Below, one piece after another: positions 33,410 through 42,456 of a DNA stretch of 64,000 nt; positions within the stretch are counted from its first letter, which is position 1, and each line of letters opens with the position of its first letter. The position numbers were made by a program, and so were the translations under genes. The notes below the pieces were generated by a model that did not search any database, had not been told where the DNA came from, and worked only from the letters and a program-made list of their open reading frames with translations. The stretch is from the NCBI RefSeq assembly GCF_900128975.1, contig NZ_FQVC01000009.1, positions 1-64,000 on the forward strand, read 5' to 3'. The DNA is from Devosia limi DSM 17137 (GTDB taxonomy: Bacteria; Pseudomonadota; Alphaproteobacteria; Rhizobiales; Devosiaceae).

Positions 33410-35347
33410 TCACGCCGCAGAGGCCTGGCGGCTTGGCGAGGTACCCATAATGCCCCGCACCTGTTCTATGGTTTGCTCGAGATCGCGCTCGTACTGGGGA
33501 GGGAGGGTGCGCGCCCTCGGCAGCTTCACCTCCAGAGGATCGGCGACGCGTCCGTTGATCTCCAACTCGAAATGCAGGTGGTTGCCGGTAGAACGGCCAG
33601 TGGAGCCGACATAGCCGATGACCTGTCCCTGCCGGACAGGGTCGCCGGGCGCAATGCCGTCCGCGATCTGGTTCATGTGGGCATAGGCAGTCCGGTAACC
33701 GTTCGCGTGGGAGAGCCGGACATAGCGCCCATAGCCTGAGTACCATTGGGCCATCTCGACGGTGCCATCCGCCGCGGCGAATATCGGTGTGCCCCGCGGC
33801 GCTGCAAAATCGGTGCCCTCGTGGTTGGCGTTGCCGCCATTGAATGGGTCGATCCGGGAGCCCATCGCGGACGTCAGGCGACCGCCGCCTTCGAGCGGAC
33901 GGCGCAGCAGGAAGCGCTTGCCGCTCTCGCCGCTCTCGTCGAAGTAGGCGATGGCGCCGTCGTCGGTGCGGAAACGGTAAAAGCTCCGCTCCGCGTTGCT
34001 GAGCGTCAGGCTGACATATAGCAATTGGGCGGGCAGGGCGTCGACGGCTGCCGCCTGCAGCAGTTCGATGAAGTCGCCAGGCTGGACCTTTTTGGTCAGA
34101 TCGACATCGTAGGCCACCAGGGCGATGATCCTGGAGATGGTGGCGTCATCGAGTTCGTTCCGTCGTCCTGTCTCCCAGATCGACTTATATATGGTAGGCA
34201 GGTTCGCCACGCTGATGCGTTCGGTGCTGTCCTCGGCGAAGGGAATTTCGGGCGGCGCCAAGCCGAGGACGTACTGGCCCGCGTCGGTCAAAGCGACCGT
34301 CGCGACGTGGGTATCGGAATTGGTGATGTCGTCGTGACGATAGATGCTGAGCCGGTAGGGGATGAGACCCGGGCCGGAACGTGACGGACCGAGCAGGATG
34401 CGCAGGCGGGATCGGGCGGCCAACGTCGTGACGGGCACAATGTTGCGAACAGTCTCCAGGACAGACTGGGCGCCCGCCGCAGTAAAACCGTGCTTCAGCA
34501 AGGCATCGGCGAGGTAGGTCGTCTCCTCGAGCTTCACGATCCGCTCCGTGATCCGCAGACCGTCGCCGGCCACGGCATTCTTGGGCACGACGGTGACGTT
34601 CTCGGCCACGCCCAGCGACGGGGACGCCATGTCATAGCTCGTGCCGGGCATGGACGCATAAGCCATCGTGTAGTCCTGCTTGACCTCGGATACTCCGATG
34701 GCAGCAAAGGATGCGGCGGCGGCGTCGTCGATTGATCGAGCTGGTACGAACTCGAGTGGCAGCGCCGAGGTGTTGACGGCAACCTCGGCATCGACCGGTT
34801 CGCCCATGACATCGAGGCTGACCAAGGAGGTGGCAGCAATCTCGCTCTCTACAGCGTCCAGGTAGTCCTGGGGTTGGTACGCAACGACATCGTCGGTCAG
34901 GATCGTTTCCGACGTCGCGAGCGTCGCGTTCACCCGAACGAACCTCGCGTTGCGGATGACGTTGCTTTCGCCGACCGCCTCCATCACGCTAGCCTCGATC
35001 TCGTCGCGCGTTGATCTCGTGGTCAGGATCGGGCGTAGGCGGTCCGTCTTACCCTCCGCGACAGCAGCCGACACAGTTTTCGACGGAGCGAGATCGAGTG
35101 CCTTGTAGGCGGTGGAGAAGCTGTCGATGCCGGCGAACGATACATAGAGGGCGGCGCCCATGAGTAGGACCGAGGTCACACCGGTCAGGACCGTGCCCGC
35201 CAGCCAGCCGATACTGACTTCTCGCCCGCCGGGTTCGGTCCCTTCAGCCGACAGGACCGTTAGCGCCGCTTCGTCCTCGAAGCCGTGCAGATGCATGTAG
35301 CGGTGGCTCGGGCGTCGCCCGAACCGAGATTCACCCCTCTCTGCCAT
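33410..35347 (-). CDS. M23-family murein endopeptidase, membrane-anchored
   Basis: 645 residues. A cytoplasmic N-terminus and one anchor (TVLTGVTSVLLMGAALYVSF) precede a long periplasmic region with LysM/OapA-like text, then the M23 domain at about 490-610: NHEGTDFAAPRGTPIFAAAD (H-x3-D), YAHMNQI and GNHLHFELEING (HxH). These Zn sites indicate an active LytM/MepM-type D,D-endopeptidase that opens cross-links for wall growth. It leads an envelope group with a small secreted protein and the PBP. Confidence 0.92.
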   Translation of the reverse strand: MAERGESRFGRRPSHRYMHLHGFEDEAALTVLSAEGTEPGGREVSIGWLAGTVLTGVTSVLLMGAALYVSFAGIDSFSTAYKALDLAPSKTVSAAVAEGKTDRLRPILTTRSTRDEIEASVMEAVGESNVIRNARFVRVNATLATSETILTDDVVAYQPQDYLDAVESEIAATSLVSLDVMGEPVDAEVAVNTSALPLEFVPARSIDDAAAASFAAIGVSEVKQDYTMAYASMPGTSYDMASPSLGVAENVTVVPKNAVAGDGLRITERIVKLEETTYLADALLKHGFTAAGAQSVLETVRNIVPVTTLAARSRLRILLGPSRSGPGLIPYRLSIYRHDDITNSDTHVATVALTDAGQYVLGLAPPEIPFAEDSTERISVANLPTIYKSIWETGRRNELDDATISRIIALVAYDVDLTKKVQPGDFIELLQAAAVDALPAQLLYVSLTLSNAERSFYRFRTDDGAIAYFDESGESGKRFLLRRPLEGGGRLTSAMGSRIDPFNGGNANHEGTDFAAPRGTPIFAAADGTVEMAQWYSGYGRYVRLSHANGYRTAYAHMNQIADGIAPGDPVRQGQVIGYVGSTGRSTGNHLHFELEINGRVADPLEVKLPRARTLPPQYERDLEQTIEQVRGIMGTSPSRQASAA

Positions 35348-35557
35348 TATCCCCTCTGTCTATGCCCGACCGCTGTTCGACATCCCACAAAGGTTTAGAT
35401 GGGCAATTTTGAGGCTTGCAAGACCATCAACCCATCACGTGGTCGTGAGGAACGGAGAATTTGGTACAGAATGGCGCGCCTGATCGGGACTGACGCCGGT
35501 TGCACCGGGGGCGGGACAAATCGTCGCCATGACCGGAAAGAACGTCTAGGGTCGGGA
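35348..35557. other. intergenic stretch between convergent-free ends
   Basis: No gene seen. It separates the M23 gene promoter side from the cadR 3' end. Confidence 0.3.
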
Positions 35558-35992
35558 TCAGGCGGCGACGGTGTGGTCGTGGAACACGCACTTGCCGTGG
35601 TCCGCGAGAATCTCGATGACCTGGCAGGTCTCCACCCGACCATGCGAGCAGCCCTCGACCATCCGCTCAAGCTCGGCCTTCAGGGCGGTCAGGCTGGCGA
35701 TCTTTCTTTTGACCTCGACCAGGCGAGCCTTTGCGATCGTGTCGGCCTCGTGGCACGACTGGTGGGGGGCGTCCTGCAATGACAACAGGGTACGAATTTC
35801 GTCGATATTGAAGCCGAGCTCGCGCGAGTGCCGGATGAAGGTCAGCCGCTCAACGTCATCCTGCCCGTAGGTGCGCCGGTTCCCCTCAGTCCGGTTCGGG
35901 GCCAAAAGACCGATCTGCTCATAGTAGCGGATGGTGGGGATTTTGACCCGCGCTGCGTCGGACACCTTTCCGATAGCGATACCGTGATGCAT
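35558..35992 (-). CDS. cadR: CadR/PbrR-like MerR-family metal sensor
   Basis: 144 residues from MHHGIAIGKVSDAARVKIPT. The MerR helix-turn-helix IPTIRYYEQIGLLAPNRTEG is followed by the dimer helix and metal loop: DAPHQSCHEADTIA, MVEGCSHGR, ETCQVIEILADHGKCVFHDH. The Cys pattern (SCHE, GCSHG, TCQ, C-terminal HxxKCVFHDH) is that of CadR/PbrR proteins for Cd, Pb or Zn. The start at 35992 was chosen where the family begins. Divergent from zntA, with a MerR-type promoter between them. Confidence 0.9.
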   Translation of the reverse strand: MHHGIAIGKVSDAARVKIPTIRYYEQIGLLAPNRTEGNRRTYGQDDVERLTFIRHSRELGFNIDEIRTLLSLQDAPHQSCHEADTIAKARLVEVKRKIASLTALKAELERMVEGCSHGRVETCQVIEILADHGKCVFHDHTVAA

Positions 35993-35999
35993 TTTGTCC

Positions 36000-36030
36000 T
36001 TGCTCCTATAGTGGCTAGAGGTTGTACGCT
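36000..36030 (+). promoter_or_regulatory. MerR/CadR-type operator-promoter of zntA
   Basis: -35 TTGCTC (36000-36005), spacer CTATAGTGGCTAGAGGTTG of 19 bases, -10 TACGCT (36025-36030). The CTATAG...CTAGAG dyad in an overlong spacer is the standard CadR/ZntR target. Distance to the zntA ATG is 30 bases. Confidence 0.75.
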
Positions 36031-36059
36031 CTACGCAAAGATTGCAAGGAGCTCGCGCC

Positions 36060-38375
36060 ATGGACGGTGAACTGGATACTACACGATTCCGTGTGGAGGG
36101 CATGGATTGCGCCAGCTGTGCTTCCAAGATTGACACTGCCGTCCGGAGGATTGGTGGGGTCGAGGATGTGTCAGTCTCGGTCGTGCGGGGCACGATGACC
36201 GTCAAGCATGCGGCGACCGTCAATTCGGACGTGATTGCCAGGAAGGTTACCAGCCTTGGCTATAAGGCCGCGACCATGCCGCCCAAGCCTGCTGAGGGCG
36301 CCGTTCCTGCAGGTAGCGATCCGGCCGATGACGAAGGCCACGATCATTCTGATCACGATCATGCCGGACACGATCATGCCGGACACGACCACGGCATCAG
36401 GTCGCCTGCGGCCGCTAAGGCCGTTGCCGCTGCGACCGTGGCGGCCAAACCTGCCGACGCCCTTCAAGGCATGCACGGGCACGATAGCAGTTTCGATGAA
36501 GGGCCGTGGTGGAAGACGCCCAAGGCGCGCATGACGATCATGAGCGCGGCGGCTGTGGCCGTGGCCTTTGTCGCGGGACGGATGTTCCCAGATATCGCCC
36601 AGTGGGCCTTCATCGTCGCCATGCTGGTCGGGCTGGTGCCAATCGCCCGCCGGGCCTATGTCGGCGCCATCAACGGGTCGCCATTCTCGATCGAGACCCT
36701 GATGACGGTAGCCGCGATGGGCGCGGTGTTCATCAACGCTGCCGAGGAAGCGTCCATCGTCGTGCTGTTCTTCCTCGTGGGCGAATTGCTCGAAGGCGTC
36801 GCCACCGGCCGTGCCAGGGCCAGCATCCGTGCGCTTGCCGACTTGGTCCCCAAGTTCGCTCTGCGCGAAATCGATGGCAAGACCACCGAGGTCCCGGCCG
36901 AGAGCCTGGTCATCGGCGACGTTATCCTGATACGCCCTGGCGATCGTGTGCCGGCCGACGGCGTTATCGTCTCTGGTGAGAGCGCCCTCGACGAGGCGCC
37001 GGTGACCGGTGAGTCCGTGCCCAAGACCAAGACGGTGGACGACCAGGTCTTTGCCGGCACCATTAACCAGGAGGGCGCCCTTCGCGTCCGCGTTTCTGCC
37101 GCTGCGGCAGACAACACGATTTCTCGCATCATCGCGCTAGTCGAGGAAGCCCAGGAGTCCAAGGCGCCAACCGAGCGCTTCATCGATCAGTTCTCCAAAT
37201 ACTACACCCCATCCGTAATGGTGGTGTCGGCTCTCATAGCCATCATCCCGCCGCTGTTTTTCGGACAGGTGTGGAGCGAGTGGATCTACAAGGGCCTCGC
37301 CGTACTGCTGATTGGCTGCCCTTGCGCTCTGGTTATCTCGACCCCAGCGGCGATTGCCGCGGCGCTGTCGGCCGGCGCGCGCCGTGGACTCCTGATGAAG
37401 GGCGGCGCCGTGCTCGAGCAGTTGGGCAAGATCAACATGGTCGCGCTCGACAAGACCGGAACGTTGACCCTAGGCAAGCCCCAGGTCACTGACGTCATCG
37501 GCGTGTCCAAAACCGAGCGTGAAACCATGGAACTGGCGGCGGCGCTGGAAGTGGGTTCCAGCCATCCCTTGGCCAGCGCCATTCTGGCCCGGGCCAAGGC
37601 CGACGGTATCGAGCCGGCGCAGTCGACCAAGGGCGGCGCAGTGGGCGGCAAGGGCGTCGTTGGCACCGTCAACGGCATCGACCTGTTCCTCGGCTCGCCC
37701 AACGCCGTCGGCGAAAAGGTCACGCTTGGTGCCGATCTCGATGCTAAGATCGTCGCGCTCAACGATCAGGGCAAGACTGTATCCGTCCTTCTCGCCAACG
37801 GCGCCATTGCCGGCATCATAGCCATGCGTGACGAGCCGCGTCCCGATGCCGTGGAAGGACTCAACGCGCTCAAGGCCCTGGGCGCGGACATTGTGATGCT
37901 GACCGGAGACAACAAGCGTACTGCCGCCGCGATCGGCAAGGCCCTTGGCATCGAGCCGCAAGCCGAGCTGCTGCCCGAGGACAAGCAGCGGATCGTCGGC
38001 GAGCTCAAGGCCAGCGGCAAGGTGGTGGCGAAGGTCGGCGACGGCATCAACGATGCGCCCGCGTTGGCCGCAGCCGATATCGGCATTGCCATGGGCGGCG
38101 GTACCGACGTTGCGCTCGAGACGGCGGATGCCGCGGTCCTGCACGGACGCGTCATCGACGTGGCGAACATGATCGCGCTCTCGCGGGCGACCATGGCCAA
38201 TATCACCCAAAACATCACGATCTCGCTGGGGCTGAAGGCGTTCTTCCTGGTCACCACAGTCATCGGCGTTACCGGCCTATGGCCGGCCATCCTGGCCGAT
38301 ACCGGCGCTACAGTGCTGGTCACTGCCAACGCCATGCGTTTGCTCGGCTGGAAGGGAATGGGGGCCAAGGCGTGA
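36060..38375 (+). CDS. zntA: Zn/Cd/Pb-exporting P1B-type ATPase
   Basis: 771 residues; AAGGAG precedes the ATG at 36060. One HMA domain with MDCASCASK is followed by a His-rich linker (HDHSDHDHAGHDHAGHDHGI). The core shows TGES, GCPCALVIS (CPC of Zn/Cd pumps), DKTGTLT, SSHPLAS (HP motif), MLTGDN and VGDGINDAPALA. All essential motifs are present. It pumps Zn, Cd or Pb from the cytosol. Divergent from cadR, whose MerR-type promoter precedes it. First gene of a six-gene operon with 4-base or short spacings. Confidence 0.95.
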   Translation: MDGELDTTRFRVEGMDCASCASKIDTAVRRIGGVEDVSVSVVRGTMTVKHAATVNSDVIARKVTSLGYKAATMPPKPAEGAVPAGSDPADDEGHDHSDHDHAGHDHAGHDHGIRSPAAAKAVAAATVAAKPADALQGMHGHDSSFDEGPWWKTPKARMTIMSAAAVAVAFVAGRMFPDIAQWAFIVAMLVGLVPIARRAYVGAINGSPFSIETLMTVAAMGAVFINAAEEASIVVLFFLVGELLEGVATGRARASIRALADLVPKFALREIDGKTTEVPAESLVIGDVILIRPGDRVPADGVIVSGESALDEAPVTGESVPKTKTVDDQVFAGTINQEGALRVRVSAAAADNTISRIIALVEEAQESKAPTERFIDQFSKYYTPSVMVVSALIAIIPPLFFGQVWSEWIYKGLAVLLIGCPCALVISTPAAIAAALSAGARRGLLMKGGAVLEQLGKINMVALDKTGTLTLGKPQVTDVIGVSKTERETMELAAALEVGSSHPLASAILARAKADGIEPAQSTKGGAVGGKGVVGTVNGIDLFLGSPNAVGEKVTLGADLDAKIVALNDQGKTVSVLLANGAIAGIIAMRDEPRPDAVEGLNALKALGADIVMLTGDNKRTAAAIGKALGIEPQAELLPEDKQRIVGELKASGKVVAKVGDGINDAPALAAADIGIAMGGGTDVALETADAAVLHGRVIDVANMIALSRATMANITQNITISLGLKAFFLVTTVIGVTGLWPAILADTGATVLVTANAMRLLGWKGMGAKA

Positions 38376-38857
38376 GGAAGGCGACGGTCGCCCTGTACCT
38401 CGTCCCCATCCTGATCGCTGTCGACCTCGGCGCGAAATTCTGGGCGCTTCAGGTACTGGTGGGTCTAGAGAACCCGATACCGCTGTTCCCCGGTATCTCC
38501 CTGCGCTTCATCGCCAATCTCGGCGTCTCCTTCGGCCTGTTGGCGGGCTCGCCCTGGGCAGTGATCCTTGTCACCGCTGCCATGACCGCGGCGCTCGCGG
38601 TCTGGTTCGCGCGGTCGACATCCAGCGGGGAACCTCTCGCCATCGGCTGCATCCTGGCCGGTGCTGTCTCCAACCTGATCGACAGGCTCCTCAACGGGGC
38701 GGTGACTGACTTCCTGTCGTTCGGAAACCCGGCCGCGCCGCTCTTCACCAACAATCTCGCCGATATCTGGATCACGGTCGGCGTGGCCCTCCTGTTCGGC
38801 GGCGCACTTCTCAATTCTCGAAAAAGCATCCCCGTCCGCGAGAACCAATCGCCATGA
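38372..38857 (+). CDS. lspA: lipoprotein signal peptidase II
   Basis: 161 residues from GTG overlapping the zntA stop (GTGA). Four membrane helices; catalytic aspartates in SNLIDRLLNGAVTDF and FTNNLADIWIT. It cleaves prolipoprotein signals. lspA next to Zn/Cd/Pb ATPases is known from cad/pbr operons, where it contributes to metal resistance. Complete length. The link with two lnt copies in the window makes lipoprotein processing a theme. Confidence 0.93.
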   Translation: MRKATVALYLVPILIAVDLGAKFWALQVLVGLENPIPLFPGISLRFIANLGVSFGLLAGSPWAVILVTAAMTAALAVWFARSTSSGEPLAIGCILAGAVSNLIDRLLNGAVTDFLSFGNPAAPLFTNNLADIWITVGVALLFGGALLNSRKSIPVRENQSP

Positions 38858-38890
38858 CCGGATACAGCAGTTTGCCCTTGGAGGCCGCCC

Positions 38891-39118
38891 ATGACCTATA
38901 AGGCACCGCTCCCCCTGCGGATCTTCCATTACGCACTTTGGGCCTTCATGCTGTTCGTCGTGGCATGGGTCTTACTCATTCCGATCTTCCTCAGGGTCAC
39001 GGCGCCCGAGGCCACAAGGACGCCAGAACTCCCACCCGATAGTTCTTCAACGAGCACGCCGGGGTCAGATACCTTGGTGCCGATCCAAGAGCCCGCCAAT
39101 ATGGCGATCTCCCCTTGA
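38891..39118 (+). CDS. 75-aa single-span membrane protein
   Basis: GGAGG about 7 bases before ATG. MTYKAPLPLRIFHYALWAFM continues with LFVVAWVLLIPIFL as one helix, then a Ser/Thr/Pro-rich periplasmic tail (TPELPPDSSSTSTPGSDT). Its stop overlaps the next start (TTGA). Function unknown; perhaps an accessory of the thioredoxin gene that follows. Confidence 0.6.
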   Translation: MTYKAPLPLRIFHYALWAFMLFVVAWVLLIPIFLRVTAPEATRTPELPPDSSSTSTPGSDTLVPIQEPANMAISP

Positions 39119-39684
39119 GTCCCGAAGAGTCACCGCCCAAGCCGACGCGCAGGATGCTGCTCGCTGGACTGCCGCTCTTGGCATTGCTCGGTCTGGTCGG
39201 GGTTTTCGCTTTCACGCTCCGAAACCCGTCGACCGACCTGCCATCGGTGCTGGTCAACAAGCCGGCGCCAGAATTTTCGTTGCCACCACTTGTACGGTCG
39301 GGAGTGCCGGGCCTGGGGCGGAGCGACCTGATCGGACAGATCAGCGTGGTCAACGTCTTCGCAAGCTGGTGCATTCCCTGCAGGGACGAGCATCCATTAC
39401 TCGTCGAACTGAAAGAGCGGACCGGGGTTCGTCTGTTCGGCTTGAACCTCAAGGACGAGGAAGAAAACGCCGGTGCATTCCTCGACGAGCTCGGCAATCC
39501 CTATGACGCCATCGGCGCCGACACCAATGGGCGCGCCTCGATAGAATGGGGGGTCTACGGCGTTCCGGAGACCTTCCTGGTGCGTGGCGACGGCGTCGTG
39601 CTCACCAGGCGTGTCGGCCCGCTCGACAGGAAATCGCTGGAAGACTTGATCGTGTCCATCGAGCGGGAGATGGACGCTGAATGA
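39115..39684 (+). CDS. DsbE/CcmG-like membrane-anchored thioredoxin
   Basis: 189 residues from a TTG start overlapping the previous stop. Anchor MLLAGLPLLALLGLVGVFAF; thioredoxin fold with VVNVFASWCIPCRDEHPLLV (WCxPC) and YGVPETFLVRGDG. CcmG reduces apocytochrome or other periplasmic thiols. It is the only CcmG-like protein here and lies apart from ccmI/E/F at 49970-53282. Overlaps the acyltransferase gene by 4 bases. Confidence 0.88.
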   Translation: MSPEESPPKPTRRMLLAGLPLLALLGLVGVFAFTLRNPSTDLPSVLVNKPAPEFSLPPLVRSGVPGLGRSDLIGQISVVNVFASWCIPCRDEHPLLVELKERTGVRLFGLNLKDEEENAGAFLDELGNPYDAIGADTNGRASIEWGVYGVPETFLVRGDGVVLTRRVGPLDRKSLEDLIVSIEREMDAE

Positions 39685-40742
39685 TGGACCGATATCGGTC
39701 CATCCAATACCTGAGGGGGGTGGCGGCAACCCTGGTGGTTGCCTCGCACGCATTCCTCTATCCCCTTACCGACGAACCGATGCTCTACGGACGGTGGGGA
39801 TGGCTCGGAGTGATCCTGTTCTTCGTCATCTCCGGCTTCATCATGGTGACCGTCACCGGAAATGGCCGGTTCGATGGTGGGCTCTTCATCCGCCGCCGGG
39901 CAATTCGCGTCATTCCCCTATACTGGGCGGTCACCCTGCTCACAGCCGTACTGGCCCTCTGGGCACCGTCCCTGTTCAAGACCATGACGTTCGACTTTTC
40001 TCAGCTGTGGCGTTCTCTGCTGTTCGTCCCGTTCTTCAACGAAACCAGCGGCGGCATCCATCCCATCTACAAACTTGGGTGGACGCTGAACTACGAGGTC
40101 TACTTCTATCTTTGCTTCGCCCTGCTGTGGTTTTTGGGATCGACTTCGCGCGTGGTTACCCTGACGGTAATTTTCGCCGGGCTCGCCACCTTTGGGTTCG
40201 TCGCCGGGCCAACGACCGACTTGTCGGCGTTCTACACCAGCTATATCCCCCTGGCGTTCTGCGCCGGAATGGGTCTGGGCTTGATGGCGCTTGACGGGTC
40301 CTACCGCGCTTCGACCGGCTTCATGATTGCGGTGGGTGTGGTGGGGGGTGCGGGGCTGGTCTTTGGGTTGGCGTGGCCGGCGTCCCGGGTAGAGGACTGG
40401 ACCGCATTTATCGGTTGTTTGGCGTTCGCGGTCGCTGTCGTCTTCATCGGGGTGCAGTCGGAACGCGCGCTTCCCAAGGTCGCTCTGCTCGAGCGGGTGG
40501 GAGATGCGTCGTATTCCACTTACCTCTTCCACATCTATGTCGTGGGCGCGCTGTCGTGGCTGGCATATACAGTTCTCCCGTCCGGAAATGGTGTCGTCTA
40601 TGTAACGGTCGCGATAACGACGATTGTCTGCGCTACGGCTTTCGGGCTTCTTCTACATAAGTCGCTCGAACTACCCGTAGGTCGTTGCCTCGCCCCTCTT
40701 TCGGCGAGATCGCCAAGAGAAACTTCGGCGGCAAAGGCGTGA
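39681..40742 (+). CDS. acyltransferase 3 family membrane protein
   Basis: 353 residues, ten hydrophobic helices. Signature R-x10-H in YLRGVAATLVVASHAFLYPL and FFVISGFIMV, then RRRAIRVIPLYWAVTL. Such proteins O-acylate exopolysaccharides, O-antigen or other glycans in the inner membrane. In this metal-induced operon it may change envelope charge or permeability (inference). It overlaps both neighbours by 4 bases. Confidence 0.88.
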   Translation: MMDRYRSIQYLRGVAATLVVASHAFLYPLTDEPMLYGRWGWLGVILFFVISGFIMVTVTGNGRFDGGLFIRRRAIRVIPLYWAVTLLTAVLALWAPSLFKTMTFDFSQLWRSLLFVPFFNETSGGIHPIYKLGWTLNYEVYFYLCFALLWFLGSTSRVVTLTVIFAGLATFGFVAGPTTDLSAFYTSYIPLAFCAGMGLGLMALDGSYRASTGFMIAVGVVGGAGLVFGLAWPASRVEDWTAFIGCLAFAVAVVFIGVQSERALPKVALLERVGDASYSTYLFHIYVVGALSWLAYTVLPSGNGVVYVTVAITTIVCATAFGLLLHKSLELPVGRCLAPLSARSPRETSAAKA

Positions 40743-41083
40743 GTGTCGCGGACGGGCTCCCGGTTTCGTTGCTCGCTCCGGCGCATCTCGAGCAGGCCAC
40801 CGCCCTGGCCGCGACTTTCAAGTTGCTGGGCGATCCGACCAGGCTGCGCATCGTACTGAGGTGCCTGGATGCGCCAAGATCCGTTGGTGACGTCGCTTTG
40901 GAACTAGGACTGTCGCAGTCGCTGGTCAGCCAGCATTTGAGGCTCCTCCGTTCAGCCCGGCTCGTGGTCGGCATTCGAAAAGCGAAACGCGTTTCCTATG
41001 AAGTTTCGGACGATCACATCAGGACTGTGCTGGTGCAGATAATAGTCCACGTCAGCGAAGCTGTCGTTGATACTGAGGGGTAA
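40739..41083 (+). CDS. ArsR-family metalloregulator
   Basis: 114 residues from GTG overlapping the acyltransferase stop. Winged helix: LAATFKLLGDPTRLRIVLRC, DVALELGLSQSLVSQHLRLL. C-terminal DDHIRTVLVQIIVHVSEAVV carries the Asp-His...His pattern of alpha5-type Zn/Co/Ni sensors (NmtR/CzrA-like). It closes the zntA operon, so expression is under both an activator (CadR) and possibly this repressor. Confidence 0.85.
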   Translation: MSVADGLPVSLLAPAHLEQATALAATFKLLGDPTRLRIVLRCLDAPRSVGDVALELGLSQSLVSQHLRLLRSARLVVGIRKAKRVSYEVSDDHIRTVLVQIIVHVSEAVVDTEG

Positions 41084-41305
41084 GGAAGGGGAACGATCTA
41101 TGCTGCGTAGTTGGTTTTGCCGTGGTCAGGCCATTACCGGTGGGTTTCATGACCCGGCGGCGGCGTGCAATCGCATACGTTTTGCTCGCCACCGTCGTAT
41201 TGGTCGTAGTGGAAGCTATCCTCTACGCACAGCTTGTCGAGCCCGAACATCCCTCAGCGGTTCACGCCACAGGTCAGACATCTCCATATCGGCCAAGGAA
41301 GCTGC

Positions 41306-41336
41306 GAGAGGACCGGTCGCGGTGGCCGGTCCTCTC
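41306..41336. terminator. strong hairpin between arsR operon and motA
   Basis: Perfect 11-bp arms GAGAGGACCGG and CCGGTCCTCTC around a 9-base loop. It lies 4 bases beyond the motA stop (minus strand) and 220 bases after arsR, so it may serve both directions. No T-run. Confidence 0.6.
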
Positions 41337-41340
41337 GAGG

Positions 41341-42204
41341 TCAGACAGTTGCCGGAAGGTTCTGCGTAGCTTCGTCCACTTCCAGGAAGGTCGGCCTTAC
41401 CTCGCTCATGAGTGCCTTGCGGGCGAACTCCACCGCCATGACCGGCGGCTGGCCGGAGATGTGGGCCAGCAGACCGGCCTTGAGCGAAATGAAGTATTTT
41501 GACTCCACCTCGTAGAGGTTCCTGAGCGACTGGGCCATCGGAGCGAAAAACCCGTAGGCGACGAACACGCCGAAGAAGGTGCCGACCAGCGCGCCGCCGA
41601 TCATGTGACCCAGGACCTCCGGCGGTTCGCTGATCGACCCCATCGTCTTGATCACGCCCAGCACCGCCGCGACGATGCCCAAGGCGGGGGTGCCATCTGC
41701 CAGCGATTGGATGGCGCCTATCAGACGCTCCTGCTCCTGGTGATGCGTCTCGAGTTCTTCGTCCATCAACGCGTCCATCTCGTGCACGTTGTTGGAGCCA
41801 AGCGTGACCATGCGCATGTAGTCGCAGACGAACTCCACCGCATGGTGGTTGTTCGCAAAAGACGGGAAGGCGTTGAACAGCTTGGACTCTCTCGGGTTCT
41901 CGATGTGCTGCTCGAGCGCCAGGATGCCCTTTGACTGCACAAGTTTGTACATGGCGTACTGCATGCCGAGCAGTTCGACGAAATCGGCTTTGCTGTACTT
42001 CGGTCCCTTGAGCATGGTGCCGAAGGATCCCAGGGTGCCCTTGATGATCGGACCAGTGTTGCCGATGACGAAGGCGCCGACTGCCGCACCCAGGATGATG
42101 ACGAACTCGAACGGCTGCCACAACACGTCGATTTTGCCGCCAATGGCCATGTAGCCGCCGAACACGCTGACGAGGACGAGGATACTTCCTACGATCAGTC
42201 GCAT
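41341..42204 (-). CDS. motA: MotA flagellar motor stator protein, without motB
   Basis: 287 residues from MRLIVGSILVLVSVFGGYMA. Four helices and a large cytoplasmic loop; conserved GTPALGIVAAVLGVIKTMGS, with Pro of the torque region, and HMIGGALVGTFFGVFVAYGF. It forms the proton channel with MotB, but no motB or other flagellar gene is in the window. Fragments of motA also occur at 25725 and 44925. The protein looks complete; an upstream Met at 42216 is possible. Confidence 0.9.
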   Translation of the reverse strand: MRLIVGSILVLVSVFGGYMAIGGKIDVLWQPFEFVIILGAAVGAFVIGNTGPIIKGTLGSFGTMLKGPKYSKADFVELLGMQYAMYKLVQSKGILALEQHIENPRESKLFNAFPSFANNHHAVEFVCDYMRMVTLGSNNVHEMDALMDEELETHHQEQERLIGAIQSLADGTPALGIVAAVLGVIKTMGSISEPPEVLGHMIGGALVGTFFGVFVAYGFFAPMAQSLRNLYEVESKYFISLKAGLLAHISGQPPVMAVEFARKALMSEVRPTFLEVDEATQNLPATV

Positions 42205-42456
42205 GCCGGCCTCCATGCTGCAGCCTTCAGAGAGTGTCGGATCGACGACATGCCGTTGGATGGCGCTAGTAGACGAATGCTGGGGACGAAGGCAGAGATG
42301 GCGCGGTGTTGCTGGCGTGCGTTCGAGCAGGCGCTCGTCACCCGCATCCGGGTGGAGTCGGTGTATTCCATGATGGAGTAGCCCTTGGGGACCCGTCGTC
42401 GGTGAACGGTCGAGGATTGACTGGGGGGAGAGCGCTGTGCAGCGCTCGGCGACCAG
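42205..42456. other. intergenic stretch
   Basis: About 250 bases upstream of motA with no supported gene. Confidence 0.3.

Noticed and set aside
36300..36410. Short direct repeats GATCATGCCGGACAC suggesting a repeat array
   Set aside because: They encode the His-rich HDHAGHDHAGHDH linker of ZntA and are explained by coding.
41149..41502. Plus-strand frame starting MTRRRRAIAYVLLATVVLVV
   Set aside because: The start looks like a membrane protein, but most of the frame is antisense to motA and crosses the hairpin at 41306; the ribosome site is weak.
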